Assembly: GCA_005877775.1 (NCBI GenBank) | Contig: VBOJ01000074.1 | Coordinates: forward strand, 1-46,281 | Source of the DNA: Nitrospirota bacterium | GTDB lineage: Bacteria > Nitrospirota > Nitrospiria > Nitrospirales > Nitrospiraceae | Length of the DNA: 46,281 bases | Direction: 5' to 3' | In this document: piece by piece, positions 8,616 through 17,915 of the stretch | Numbering within the stretch: the stretch's first letter is position 1 | Layout of the letters: every line of letters begins with the position of its first letter | The notes under the pieces: model-generated | What the model saw: only the letters and a program-made list of their open reading frames with translations | Told to the model about the DNA's origin: nothing | Database searches by the model: none | Position numbers and translations under genes: made by a program

Positions 8616-9806
8616 ATGAAAGAGGTCGTCATCGTCGCGGGAGTGCGGACGCCGATCGGAAACTTCGGGGGGGCCCTCAAGGACATCACGGCCCAGAAGC
8701 TGGGGGAATTCGTCGTGCGCGAGCTGCTTGCCCGCACCACGCTTGACCCGGCTCTGATTGATGAAGTGATCATCGGCTGCGTCGGGCAGTCCACGGACGC
8801 CGCCAATATCGCCCGGGTGATCGGGCTCATGGCGGGCCTGCCGATTCGGACGCCCGCCTACTCCGTGCAACGGAACTGCTCCTCAGGGCTTCAGCCGTTT
8901 GTCAATGCGTTTCAAAACATCCAGAGCCAGGACGCGGACATCCAGATTGTCGGCGGGGTGGAGAGCATGAGTCGGGCTCCCTTTGTCTCACGAGACATGC
9001 GCTGGGGCAAGCGGCTCCGCCATGCCGAGTTCTTCGACAGCATCTGGGAAGGGTTGACCGACCCGTTCTGCGGCCAGCTCATGGGCAGAACGGCCGAGAA
9101 CCTGGCCGAGGAGTTCGGGATCGGGCGAGAGGAGCAGGACCGTTTCGCGGTTGAGAGCCATCGCCGGGCGTTCCGGGCGCTCCGGGAAGGGCGGTTCAAG
9201 GATGAGACGATGCCGCTCACCATTCCCAAATCGGTTGCCGGGCGGGAGGTCGCACCGGCGGTCTTGACGCAAGATGAAGGGCCGAACGTCGGATTGACCG
9301 AGCAGCAGCTCGTGCTCTATCCGCCCCTGTTCAAAGAGGGCGGGACAGTAACGGCCGGAAACAGTTGCCCGCTCAATGACGGCGCTGCTGCCGCGCTGGT
9401 GATGTCGGCAGAGAAGGCAGAGAACCTGCGCCTGCGTCCCATGGGACGCATCCGGGGATACGCCTTTGTCGGTGTGGACCCGACCCGCATGGGAATCGGG
9501 CCGGCAGAAGCCCTGCCGCTTGCACTCAAACGAGCTGGAGTCGCCCTGCCTGATCTGGATCTGATCGAGCTGAACGAGGCCTTCGCGGCGCAGTACTTGG
9601 CCGTGGAACGGGCGCTGGGACTGGATCGCGATCGGACGAACGTGAATGGCGGGGCTATCGCCCTGGGGCACCCCGTCGGCATGACCGGCACGCGTCTGGT
9701 TCTGACGCTGCTCCACGAGATGCGGCGGAGGGACGCAACGCTCGGAGCCGTGACCATGTGTGTGGGAGGCGGTCAGGGTGCTGCGATGGTGCTGGAACGC
9801 ATGTGA
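8616..9806 (+). CDS. Acetyl-CoA acyltransferase (thiolase)
   Basis: NCSSGLQ active-site Cys, [34 protein letters not shown]. Confidence 0.95.
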   Translation: MKEVVIVAGVRTPIGNFGGALKDITAQKLGEFVVRELLARTTLDPALIDEVIIGCVGQSTDAANIARVIGLMAGLPIRTPAYSVQRNCSSGLQPFVNAFQNIQSQDADIQIVGGVESMSRAPFVSRDMRWGKRLRHAEFFDSIWEGLTDPFCGQLMGRTAENLAEEFGIGREEQDRFAVESHRRAFRALREGRFKDETMPLTIPKSVAGREVAPAVLTQDEGPNVGLTEQQLVLYPPLFKEGGTVTAGNSCPLNDGAAAALVMSAEKAENLRLRPMGRIRGYAFVGVDPTRMGIGPAEALPLALKRAGVALPDLDLIELNEAFAAQYLAVERALGLDRDRTNVNGGAIALGHPVGMTGTRLVLTLLHEMRRRDATLGAVTMCVGGGQGAAMVLERM

Positions 9807-9823
9807 GGGTGTGAGGGACGGCC

Positions 9824-11047
9824 ATGTACATCTATCGAGTCGGGGTTGTCGGAGCTGGCACCATGGGGTCGCAGATAGCGCAGGTGATCAGTGTCGCCGG
9901 CATACCGGTCGTGATCACCGATGTGAGCAGGGCCACCGCCGAGCGGGGCCTGGAGCGTGTGCGGAGGATCTATCAGGCCCGTGTGGATAAGGGCAAGATG
10001 ACCAGCGAGCAACTCGAGGAAAAGATGTTGCTCGTGAGCGCGGCGGATGGTTTCGCGGCGCTCAAGGACGTGGATCTGGTGATCGAGGCCGTGTCCGAGG
10101 ACTTGCGACTGAAGCAGCATCTGTTTCGCGAACTGGATGCGGCCTGCTCACCTGGAGCGATCCTGGCCAGCAACACCTCAGCACTCTCGATTTCGGCGCT
10201 TGGGTCGGTCACCAAGCGTCCCACCAAGGTGCTGGGGCTGCATTTTTTCAACCCCGCCTATGCGATGCCATTGGTGGAAGTTATTCCAGGACTCGGGACT
10301 GATCCACAGACAATCGATACCGTCGTCGGGTTTGCCGAAAGCATCCGGAAAGCGCCGATCGTGGTCAAGGAGTGCGCCGGCTTCTTGGTGAATCGGCTTC
10401 TGATGCCCTATCTGAATGAAGCGATCGTCTCTCTCCAGGAGGGCGCCGCATCTCTGAAGCAAATTGACCAGGATCTGACTGCATTCGGGATGCCGGTCGG
10501 GCCCTTCACCCTCCTTGATACCCTTGGCCTGGACATCTGCGGCGAGGTCGCCAGGATTCTCCACAAGAGTTATGGCCCGCGCATGGCCCCTGCTCCCTTG
10601 CTAGAGGCGATGGTCAAGGCCGGGCGCCTGGGCGTCAAGACCTCCCGGGGATTCTACGAGTACAACCTGAGCCAGCCACGCGAGCCAGAGCAGACGGTGG
10701 AGCAACTGATTCAGGCTATCTGGCAGGAGACCGGCCCGCAGCGGACGCGATGGACGCAGGCACGCCCCCTGCTGGCCATGGTCAATGAGGCTGTGCTGAC
10801 GCTCCAGGAGGGGATCGCCTCTGCCCGGGACATTGACCTCGCGATGGTGGCCGGGACGGGGTTCCCACAGGACAAGGAAGGACCGTTGCACTACGCAGAC
10901 CGGATCGGGATTGAGCAGGTGCTTCATGAGTTAGAGGAGTTCTCGCAGACGTTGGGGACCCGTTTCTGGCCCGCGCCGCTGCTTCGACGCATGGTGGACG
11001 CCGGATTCACGGGGCGCGACGCCGGCCGAGGCTTTTTCATGTACTGA
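9824..11047 (+). CDS. 3-hydroxyacyl-CoA dehydrogenase
   Basis: VGVVGAGTMGSQIAQVISVAG NAD-binding motif, LGLHFFNPAYAMPLVEVIPG, FLVNRLLMPYLNEA, two C-terminal HAD domains. Confidence 0.94.
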   Translation: MYIYRVGVVGAGTMGSQIAQVISVAGIPVVITDVSRATAERGLERVRRIYQARVDKGKMTSEQLEEKMLLVSAADGFAALKDVDLVIEAVSEDLRLKQHLFRELDAACSPGAILASNTSALSISALGSVTKRPTKVLGLHFFNPAYAMPLVEVIPGLGTDPQTIDTVVGFAESIRKAPIVVKECAGFLVNRLLMPYLNEAIVSLQEGAASLKQIDQDLTAFGMPVGPFTLLDTLGLDICGEVARILHKSYGPRMAPAPLLEAMVKAGRLGVKTSRGFYEYNLSQPREPEQTVEQLIQAIWQETGPQRTRWTQARPLLAMVNEAVLTLQEGIASARDIDLAMVAGTGFPQDKEGPLHYADRIGIEQVLHELEEFSQTLGTRFWPAPLLRRMVDAGFTGRDAGRGFFMY

Positions 11048-11123
11048 ACGGCTTATGAGGCAAATCGGGCAAGGTGTCAGGCGAGACGGCCCTTACGCTT
11101 CACGTCTAATGAGGTGACTGCTC

Positions 11124-11912
11124 ATGACTATAACAGCCAAAGCCATGCTCACGCGGGCGGTTGAAAATGGCGTGGCCACACTGGCGCTGAATCATCCTCC
11201 AGCCAACACGCTGACCCTGGACCTGCTCCTTGAACTGGAGGCTGCCTTTGATGCGCTCGCTGCCGACCGTGCCGTCAAAGCCATCATTGTGACCGGAAGC
11301 GGGCGGTTCTTCATTGCCGGCGCGGACATCCGGGTGCTTGCCGGGATCCCTTCCTCCCGTGAAGGGACGGAGATGGCGTTGCGGGGACAGGCGATCTTCA
11401 ACAAGATCGAGGCCTGTCCCAGACCCGTCATCGCGGCGATTAACGGGGTCTGCTTGGGTGGTGGCTTGGAGTTGGCCATCTGTTGCCACATCCGCCTTGC
11501 TGCGGAAGGAGCACGATTCGGCCAACCTGAGATCAACCTCGGGATTATCCCGGGATTCGGTGCCACGCAGCGCCTCAGTCGGTTGATTGGACGCTCGAAG
11601 GCGACCGAGCTGATCCTGACCGGGGATCTTATCTCGGCCCAGGAGGCCAAAGCCTTGGGCCTCCTCTCGCAAGTCGTCCCGCCGGAGGATCTGCTGCGCC
11701 AAGCTCAGGGATTGGCGGGAAAGATCGCATCGAAAGGCCAACTGGCGGTCCGGTCCGCGCTTCGGGCGATCCATGAGGGTACGGAACTGGGGTTACGCGA
11801 GGGATTGGACCTGGAGGCGCGCCTCTTCGGTGAACTGTGCGATTCAGAAGATAAGAAGGAAGGCACCTCGGCATTTTTGGAAAAGCGGCAGCCACGCTTT
11901 CAGGATCGCTAA
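11124..11912 (+). CDS. Enoyl-CoA hydratase/isomerase (crotonase family)
   Basis: GRFFIAGADIRVL oxyanion-hole segment, AAINGVCLGGGLELAICCHIRLA, GIIPGFGATQRLSRLIG. Confidence 0.94.
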   Translation: MTITAKAMLTRAVENGVATLALNHPPANTLTLDLLLELEAAFDALAADRAVKAIIVTGSGRFFIAGADIRVLAGIPSSREGTEMALRGQAIFNKIEACPRPVIAAINGVCLGGGLELAICCHIRLAAEGARFGQPEINLGIIPGFGATQRLSRLIGRSKATELILTGDLISAQEAKALGLLSQVVPPEDLLRQAQGLAGKIASKGQLAVRSALRAIHEGTELGLREGLDLEARLFGELCDSEDKKEGTSAFLEKRQPRFQDR

Positions 11913-11960
11913 CGTGCGAGCAAGATGGGAGACGGGCGGGAATCTCGGGTGAGGCATCGT

Positions 11961-13145
11961 ATGGGGCAGCCGTGTAGATTGGCGCTGGCACTCTCGGGTG
12001 GAGGCGTTACCGGCTATCTGTTCGAGATCGGGGCGCTGACGGCGCTGGATGATCTGTTCGACGACGGGTTCACCATCAATGATTTTGATCTGTTCTTGGG
12101 GGTGAGCGCCGGGGCGGCCGGTGCCGCGCTTATGGCTAATGGTGTCAAACCAGAAGAGATTCTCCAAGCTAATCTGTCCAGCAAACGCCCATACTATTTC
12201 GAGCGCCGGGATATCTTTGCCCCGGCGATGGGAGAAGGGCTCAAGACCTTCCTGCGTGCGATCCAGCAGCTCATCCCGCTGTTCAAGCTTTACGTCCGGA
12301 ACAGGCGCGAGATGAGCTTTATTGACCTGCTGGATAAGGCGCAGGAGGCGCTTCCCAGCGGCGTCTATAAGCTGGAGCCATTCGCCCGGTACTTGGAGAT
12401 GACGTTTAAGACAAAGGGGCTGAGTAACGATTTTGAAAAGCTGCACAAGGAGCTCTACATTCCGGCGATTGATCTGGAAACAGGACGAAACGTCATCTTC
12501 GGCGACGATGGATGGCGCCAGACTCCGATCTCCCGGGCCATCACCGCATCCTCGGCAGCTCCCATCTATTTCTGCCCGGTCCGGATTGACGGGCGAGACT
12601 ATATCGACGCGGGCATCGGCCGGATCGCCTTTTTTGAGCTAGCGCTCCAAAAAAAGGCCGACTTTATGCTGATTATTCATCCTCACCTTTTCGCCGGGAC
12701 GGGAGCCGCGTGGGACCAGCCTCCCAGCGGTGTTTGCTCGCGCGTCGGAGAGAAAGGCTTTCTCTCCATCGGGGATCAGGCCTCGCGCATCAATCTGGAG
12801 GCGCGGTTCTCTCTTGCGGCCGAGCTGTACCAGCGGGACCATCCGGATAAATTTCTCGTCATCTCCCCGAACCCCAGCGAATGCCTGCTGCTTCAACGCA
12901 GCTTTCTCAGCTTCCGGGATCGGGTCCATCTGCTTCGCTGCGGCTATCTCTCAGTGGCCGAGGCGATCATAGATCAGTTCGTGCGGGTTCAGGGGCAGTT
13001 TGCCGCTCACGGCATTTCCATCTCACTCAGCCGCATCCAGGAGCGAGTAAGGGCACGAATGGCACAGTTTGCTGGCGCATCCGAGACTCCATTCCCCGCG
13101 TTGGCGACAGCTCACCGCCGTACAGGCTGGTCCTCGGCGCTATGA
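11961..13145 (+). CDS. Patatin-like phospholipase (ORF-track start 11925)
   Basis: LALALSGGGVTGY oxyanion motif, FLGVSAGA (GxSxG), YIDAGIGR (catalytic Asp region). Confidence 0.85.
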   Translation: MGQPCRLALALSGGGVTGYLFEIGALTALDDLFDDGFTINDFDLFLGVSAGAAGAALMANGVKPEEILQANLSSKRPYYFERRDIFAPAMGEGLKTFLRAIQQLIPLFKLYVRNRREMSFIDLLDKAQEALPSGVYKLEPFARYLEMTFKTKGLSNDFEKLHKELYIPAIDLETGRNVIFGDDGWRQTPISRAITASSAAPIYFCPVRIDGRDYIDAGIGRIAFFELALQKKADFMLIIHPHLFAGTGAAWDQPPSGVCSRVGEKGFLSIGDQASRINLEARFSLAAELYQRDHPDKFLVISPNPSECLLLQRSFLSFRDRVHLLRCGYLSVAEAIIDQFVRVQGQFAAHGISISLSRIQERVRARMAQFAGASETPFPALATAHRRTGWSSAL

Positions 13146-13238
13146 CGAGTCAGCCCTGATCCTGCCTGTTCGTGTCCCGCATCCGTGGCTGGGAGGGTGG
13201 CTCGCGCGTCCCTGTTGGTAGCAGTGGGAGAACACCGG

Positions 13239-15104
13239 ATGGCCACAAGGGAAAAGCTTTTTAAGGGATCTCTTGCGGTAGCTGAAGCCTCGCGGGATAC
13301 GAACGCCTACTCGGGTTTTATCTCAGGCCTGTTCGAGGGAATCGTTCGGAGGAATCTCTTTAGGTCCTATTCGATTGCGCCCATCAGCGAGGCGGCAAGC
13401 GACTTTTTAGAAAGGCTCGGCCTGTTGCTCACGAAGGTGGATCCGGAACAAATCGATCAAGAAGGAGAGATTTGCGAAGAGATCATGACGGCATGTACGG
13501 AGATTGGTGCGTTCGGCGTCAAAATCCCGAAACTATACGGCGGTCTCGGCTTCTCCCAGTCTGAGTACCATACGGTGGCCACGTTGCTCGGGGGCCATGA
13601 TGCCTCGCTCACGGTCCTTATCTCGGCGCATAATTCGATCGGCGTTGCGGAACCGGTCAAGCTTGTCGGGAATGACGAGCAAAAGCAACGATTCCTGCCC
13701 CGTCTGGCCAAAGGAGAGATTTCAGGATTTGCGCTGACCGAGAAGGATGCCGGCTGCGATATCTGGAATCTGAAGGCCTATGCGATCCCCGTCAAGAAAG
13801 ATGGCCGGATCGTCGGCTATCGGCTCACCGGCGACAAATTGTTCACGACGAATGCTCCTCGCCGGGACAATCAATTTCTGGCTTCACTGCTCGTCGTGAT
13901 CACACAGATCGTGAATGAGCCACATGAGGTGAATCGTCCCAAGGAGGAACGGCAGTTTGGCGCATTTGTGGTCGAAACACGTTCCCAGGGGTGCACCTGC
14001 AGGCGTTTGCGATTTATGGGCGTACGCGGCATCTACAACGGCGAGGTGCATTTGCGCGATGTCTTCGTACCGGTAGAAGACCGGCTGGGAGAAGAGGGGA
14101 AGGGGTTGCGGCGTGCGTTAGAAACCCTGACCGTCGGCCGGCTCACTCTTCCTGCCGCATGCCTGGGGAATCTGAAAAAGTGCCTGTGGTTTGCCCGGAT
14201 GCGCGCACAGCAACGAATCCAGTATGATCGTCCGATAGGGGAGCATACGGACATCGGATCGAAGATCGTGCTAATGGCTTCGCGCGTGCTCGCGCTCGAG
14301 GCGCTGGTGAAGATCACGGGACTCTGGGCAGATGCCAAGGAGGACGTTCGCCTCGAATCAGCCGCCGCAAAGATTTTAGCCACTGAATGGCTGCTGGAAT
14401 CATTGCTTGATCTGTTCCGCATCTACGGCGGGCGCGCGTTTGAGACCCCGGAGTCGCTTCGTCTCCGCGGTGAAATTCCGGTGCCGATCGAACGGATGAT
14501 CCGGGACGCCCTGATCAACCTCATTTGGGAAGGGACGAACGGCATTTTGGCACTCTGGATCGGGAGGGAAGGACTGGAGGAGTATTTTAAGCAGGGGACC
14601 GCATTCCTCGAGTGGCAGATCCAGGACATGCTGCACGCCACGCCTTTTTTTGTAAAGGTCGTGTCCCGGTCCTTGAACCCCCTATCCTCCCACGAGACAA
14701 ATGGCTCTGTGAACGAACTCTATGCAGAATGGACACGTTTTGTGGAAGAGAAGAGTCGAAAACTGGCCCAAAAGACGTTGGTGGCCGCTGCGCGTCATCG
14801 GCGAAAGCTCGTGCCCAAGCAACTGCTCATGAAACGTCTGGTCAAAGCAAGTATGCACCTCTTGTCCATTGAAGCGATGGTCTGGTACGGCTCCCAGAAG
14901 GAGATAAGAGAGAAGGAGCTTGTGCAGTCCCTGATCACGTATTTCTGTTCACGAATCAAAGAGGACTTCGATCCCACACCGTTGCTCTCGACCCGGACGT
15001 CATTCTGGGATGATGACACCACGGTCTACCGCATTGCAAAAGATATTCTTTCAGGAAAAGCTGAGTGGCTCGAAGACGGCATCCTCAAAACGTCGCTCAC
15101 CTGA
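13239..15104 (+). CDS. Acyl-CoA dehydrogenase, long form (VLCAD/ACAD9-like architecture)
   Basis: FALTEKDAGCDIWNLKAYA, RIYGGRAFETPESLRLR, LINLIWEGTNGILAL, extra C-terminal helical region; start at MATREKLFKGS. Confidence 0.9.
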   Translation: MATREKLFKGSLAVAEASRDTNAYSGFISGLFEGIVRRNLFRSYSIAPISEAASDFLERLGLLLTKVDPEQIDQEGEICEEIMTACTEIGAFGVKIPKLYGGLGFSQSEYHTVATLLGGHDASLTVLISAHNSIGVAEPVKLVGNDEQKQRFLPRLAKGEISGFALTEKDAGCDIWNLKAYAIPVKKDGRIVGYRLTGDKLFTTNAPRRDNQFLASLLVVITQIVNEPHEVNRPKEERQFGAFVVETRSQGCTCRRLRFMGVRGIYNGEVHLRDVFVPVEDRLGEEGKGLRRALETLTVGRLTLPAACLGNLKKCLWFARMRAQQRIQYDRPIGEHTDIGSKIVLMASRVLALEALVKITGLWADAKEDVRLESAAAKILATEWLLESLLDLFRIYGGRAFETPESLRLRGEIPVPIERMIRDALINLIWEGTNGILALWIGREGLEEYFKQGTAFLEWQIQDMLHATPFFVKVVSRSLNPLSSHETNGSVNELYAEWTRFVEEKSRKLAQKTLVAAARHRRKLVPKQLLMKRLVKASMHLLSIEAMVWYGSQKEIREKELVQSLITYFCSRIKEDFDPTPLLSTRTSFWDDDTTVYRIAKDILSGKAEWLEDGILKTSLT

Positions 15105-15512
15105 TTGGCCTTCGCCTGTACCAAGGAGACCATCGCAGTTTCGAAACTTCCGTACGCGTTCGCCGTTCAATTGTACTCTCCCCCCGCCGAGCTTTCGCAC
15201 ACCGCGAGCGCAGAACGTTCGCTCCTTGTCATCCGAATCGGCCAGGGAGTTGCTGAAGGTCATGACGCCACCGCGATAGATATCTCCTGCCGTACCTCCT
15301 GCCTGGCATTGGTGCAAGCGATCTTGCGTGTCTCTTAGTTACCGCTCTCTCCACCACTCTATAAGGTCCGGCTTTCTGGGGAATCTGGCTGTTTCATGAG
15401 GACCACCTGTTGGAATTCCCATAAATCCTCGCTTTTCTCCCTGTCCTTGTTAGACTGAGTCTGATGTCCCCTTCACGGGGAGCGAACCGGCTCACCCAGG
15501 GGAGCAGATTGC

Positions 15513-16058
15513 ATGGCCACTCCATCCTACATCGCCTACATCTTCGTTGACGGCATGCTGCTTCTCTTCCTCACTGCGATCGCCTTCTTGACCCACGCGA
15601 CGACGAGGCACGTTGTGGGGGCGCTTGCCGTCGGGACCGTTGGCGTCTTGTTGCACGCAGGCCACGTTGTGCTCGGTCAGACCCTGGGATGGTGGTCCGC
15701 TTCGTCGTTGACGCTGCCTCATGGTCATTGGTTGATGTCTGTCGGACTTGCCTTCTGGCTGGGCACGGGGGTTGGCTTAATTTGCTGGCAAATCGTCACC
15801 ACTCTCGGCGCAGGTGGCCTCGTCGGTATGCTCACGTTCATGGCAGGATTCGGACTGCTTCTCGATTCGGTGGGCAGCCTAGTTTCCCAGGCTCTGGTCT
15901 TTACGCCGGGCCTCATTCCGAGAATCAGCGACGGGGTGTTCTGGGCCACGCTGACCGTCCTCAGCCAAGGGATCATGCGGATGATCGCCGGGACTGTCCC
16001 ACGCGATTCGTCCGAGGCACCTTCCCGCATTGAGGCCCGGAAGCAGAACGCCGCGTAA
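15513..16058 (+). CDS. Integral membrane protein, unknown function
   Basis: Multiple hydrophobic segments (YIAYIFVDGMLLLFLTAIAFL, VGALAVGTVGVLLHAGHVVL, GGLVGMLTFMAGFGLLLDSVGSL). Confidence 0.6.
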   Translation: MATPSYIAYIFVDGMLLLFLTAIAFLTHATTRHVVGALAVGTVGVLLHAGHVVLGQTLGWWSASSLTLPHGHWLMSVGLAFWLGTGVGLICWQIVTTLGAGGLVGMLTFMAGFGLLLDSVGSLVSQALVFTPGLIPRISDGVFWATLTVLSQGIMRMIAGTVPRDSSEAPSRIEARKQNAA

Positions 16059-16168
16059 GCCATTCCTCCGAGACCATTCCTCACGACCCCTTTATTCCGT
16101 GAACGAGAAGAGGCAGGTGATGTTCGTCTCGAACGGACAACGAGCGGAGCCAGTGCTGCGCGCTGGCA

Positions 16169-16681
16169 CTACCCAGCAGGTCTCATCCAACTATGCAGCC
16201 GGTCTGAGATGATCTGGCGGATGCGTACTTCGCCCGCCTCATCGAGACTGATGAATTCGATCCCGTTCGTCGTCCCGTTAGACGAGCGAACGACCGCCTG
16301 CTCGATGACGACTGGAGGAGTGCCTGCCTGATCGGTTGGCGTGAACGTCAGGCAGAGCATGTCTCCAGGCTGCAACGGCAGGTCGGTTTTCATCTGGCAG
16401 CCTCGAATGGAGAGGTTCACAATGGTCCCCTCCGCATTTTGAATCTGTCCGCCTGTCGTCAGGACAGTCGAAGAGAACGAGGCAGGGTACCAGACCAAGA
16501 GTCGTTCATAGTCTCGCTGTGCGTCCACTCTGGGCCCCGCGAAAGAGGCCAGAAACCGATGGGCACAGAGCTGACACCGGAAGGGATAGATGCAAAGGAC
16601 CCTCAGGAGACGCTCCCACGCGGTGCGATAGGAGGCCTGCCGCACCATCTTCATGCCGCATTCTGGGCAAGAGGGCATCAC
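16169..16681 (-). CDS. Zinc-ribbon plus PilZ-domain protein
   Basis: CPECGM...CQLC N-terminal four-Cys ribbon; RDYER (RxxxR) and NLSIRG (NxSxxG). Confidence 0.75.
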   Translation of the reverse strand: MMPSCPECGMKMVRQASYRTAWERLLRVLCIYPFRCQLCAHRFLASFAGPRVDAQRDYERLLVWYPASFSSTVLTTGGQIQNAEGTIVNLSIRGCQMKTDLPLQPGDMLCLTFTPTDQAGTPPVVIEQAVVRSSNGTTNGIEFISLDEAGEVRIRQIISDRLHSWMRPAG

Positions 16682-16962
16682 TGTCTCCCCTAGGTTTGAT
16701 GCCCGTGGTGGCTTGGCAAAGTTCGTCCCCTTGCCGCACCAGGAGCCCCTGGCCTCCGAGATAACTCATAGTGTCGCTCCTGACCGCTCACTTTTGCAAG
16801 AGGGATGTATAACACGACCGAGGGAAAAGACTGAGACCCACTACCATGGGCAGTTAAGCTGGCCTCAGGTGAAACTGTTCACCGGCCGGGCGAGGTGGAG
16901 AGCCGCAGGCCTCACAGCGTTCTGGACCAAGAAAGGACTCCCGACTACTTTTCCCCGTCCGG

Positions 16963-17304
16963 TCAGGAGGCATGCTGGAACCCACCGCCTTGGGCCTTCC
17001 GCAACAGGGCGCTGATGAACCGCTGGAGGCGCGCCTTTTCCTCCAGCCGCAGGCGCACGAATTCCAATCCGAATTCACGTCCCTGCGCCCACCGCACCTC
17101 GGCTAGATCCACCTTGAGCGGCGCATACTGCCCAGGCAATTGGATGTGTAGCGCGAGGGTGGTCCCAGCTTGGATCAACTCGTCGCTCACGACTGTGCAG
17201 CCTCGAGCCGAGAGACCAGAGACCAGCCCGCCGCCAGCCACCCCGCTTCCCGAAAGTGAGACGGGGAGTTCGACGGCAAAGCGCGCGTAATCACGTTTCT
17301 CCAT
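16963..17304 (-). CDS. PilZ-domain protein with degenerate second motif
   Basis: RDYAR (RxxxR), GLSARG in place of D/NxSxxG, VRWAQGREFGLEFVRL. Confidence 0.75.
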   Translation of the reverse strand: MEKRDYARFAVELPVSLSGSGVAGGGLVSGLSARGCTVVSDELIQAGTTLALHIQLPGQYAPLKVDLAEVRWAQGREFGLEFVRLRLEEKARLQRFISALLRKAQGGGFQHAS

Positions 17305-17475
17305 GGAACACCCCACGCCCGTCTGGATACACGGGCGATCGAGTCTCCCACAGCCCTCAGGGATTCCACTATAGCAGCACGCCTCTCCCCGATCTAACGA
17401 GAATGAGGCTCAACGACCGTCTTGCCTAAGGAGTGTGCACCCGAACGACCCATTTTGTCATCTTCGTTGGCTTAA

Positions 17476-17504
17476 TTGACTCTCCTCTGACCCCTCCCTA
17501 TAAT
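17476..17504 (+). promoter_or_regulatory. Near-consensus sigma70-type promoter
   Basis: TTGACT (17476-17481), 17-nt spacer, TATAAT (17499-17504); the ATG at 17544 is 40 nt downstream. Confidence 0.7.
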
Positions 17505-17543
17505 GGCCTCCGGTTACGGCTCCATGACCCGCCTCCACTGACG

Positions 17544-17915
17544 ATGGCATCGTTTTCTAAGGACAATTTGGCGCAAGTGGTCAGCGGGTTCAAAGCCCGC
17601 TTGAAGCATGCATTTGCGCTTGCGCCAGACAGAGAAGCTCCTTCTCTTGATGATCTCGCTCTCCTGGATCGAGTCGCCGATGCAGTCGTGAAACGAGGGA
17701 TGGCTGCTCCTGCGACTGTGTTTCTCGAATCCATCGGGCCCATGAACTTCCTCGGCAGCCAGGCTCTTCATTTCTTGACCCCCATTCTCGATCTGGCTTG
17801 CACCAACAGTGAGATTGAACAGGTCGCCCACCTGCTTGAGCGTCGTGACACTGTTCCCCGCTTGATTGCCCTCATCGAGGCGAAATCCGCTCCCACAGGG
17901 TCGTCTGCTCGATGA
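17544..17915 (+). CDS. Conserved hypothetical protein, first gene of the MutL-like cluster
   Basis: Start MASFSKDNLAQVV lies just downstream of the promoter; TGA overlaps the ATG of the next gene (ATGA). Confidence 0.65.
   Translation: MASFSKDNLAQVVSGFKARLKHAFALAPDREAPSLDDLALLDRVADAVVKRGMAAPATVFLESIGPMNFLGSQALHFLTPILDLACTNSEIEQVAHLLERRDTVPRLIALIEAKSAPTGSSAR

Noticed and set aside
8082-8870. 262-aa minus-strand ORF antisense to the acyl-CoA ligase and thiolase genes
   Set aside because: Shadow ORF: the plus-strand frames encode clear conserved enzymes, and the antisense protein is His/Arg-rich with no recognisable motif.
12439-12642. Small plus-strand ORF overlapping the patatin gene
   Set aside because: Out-of-frame Ser/Arg-rich translation; the patatin frame is clearly the coding one.
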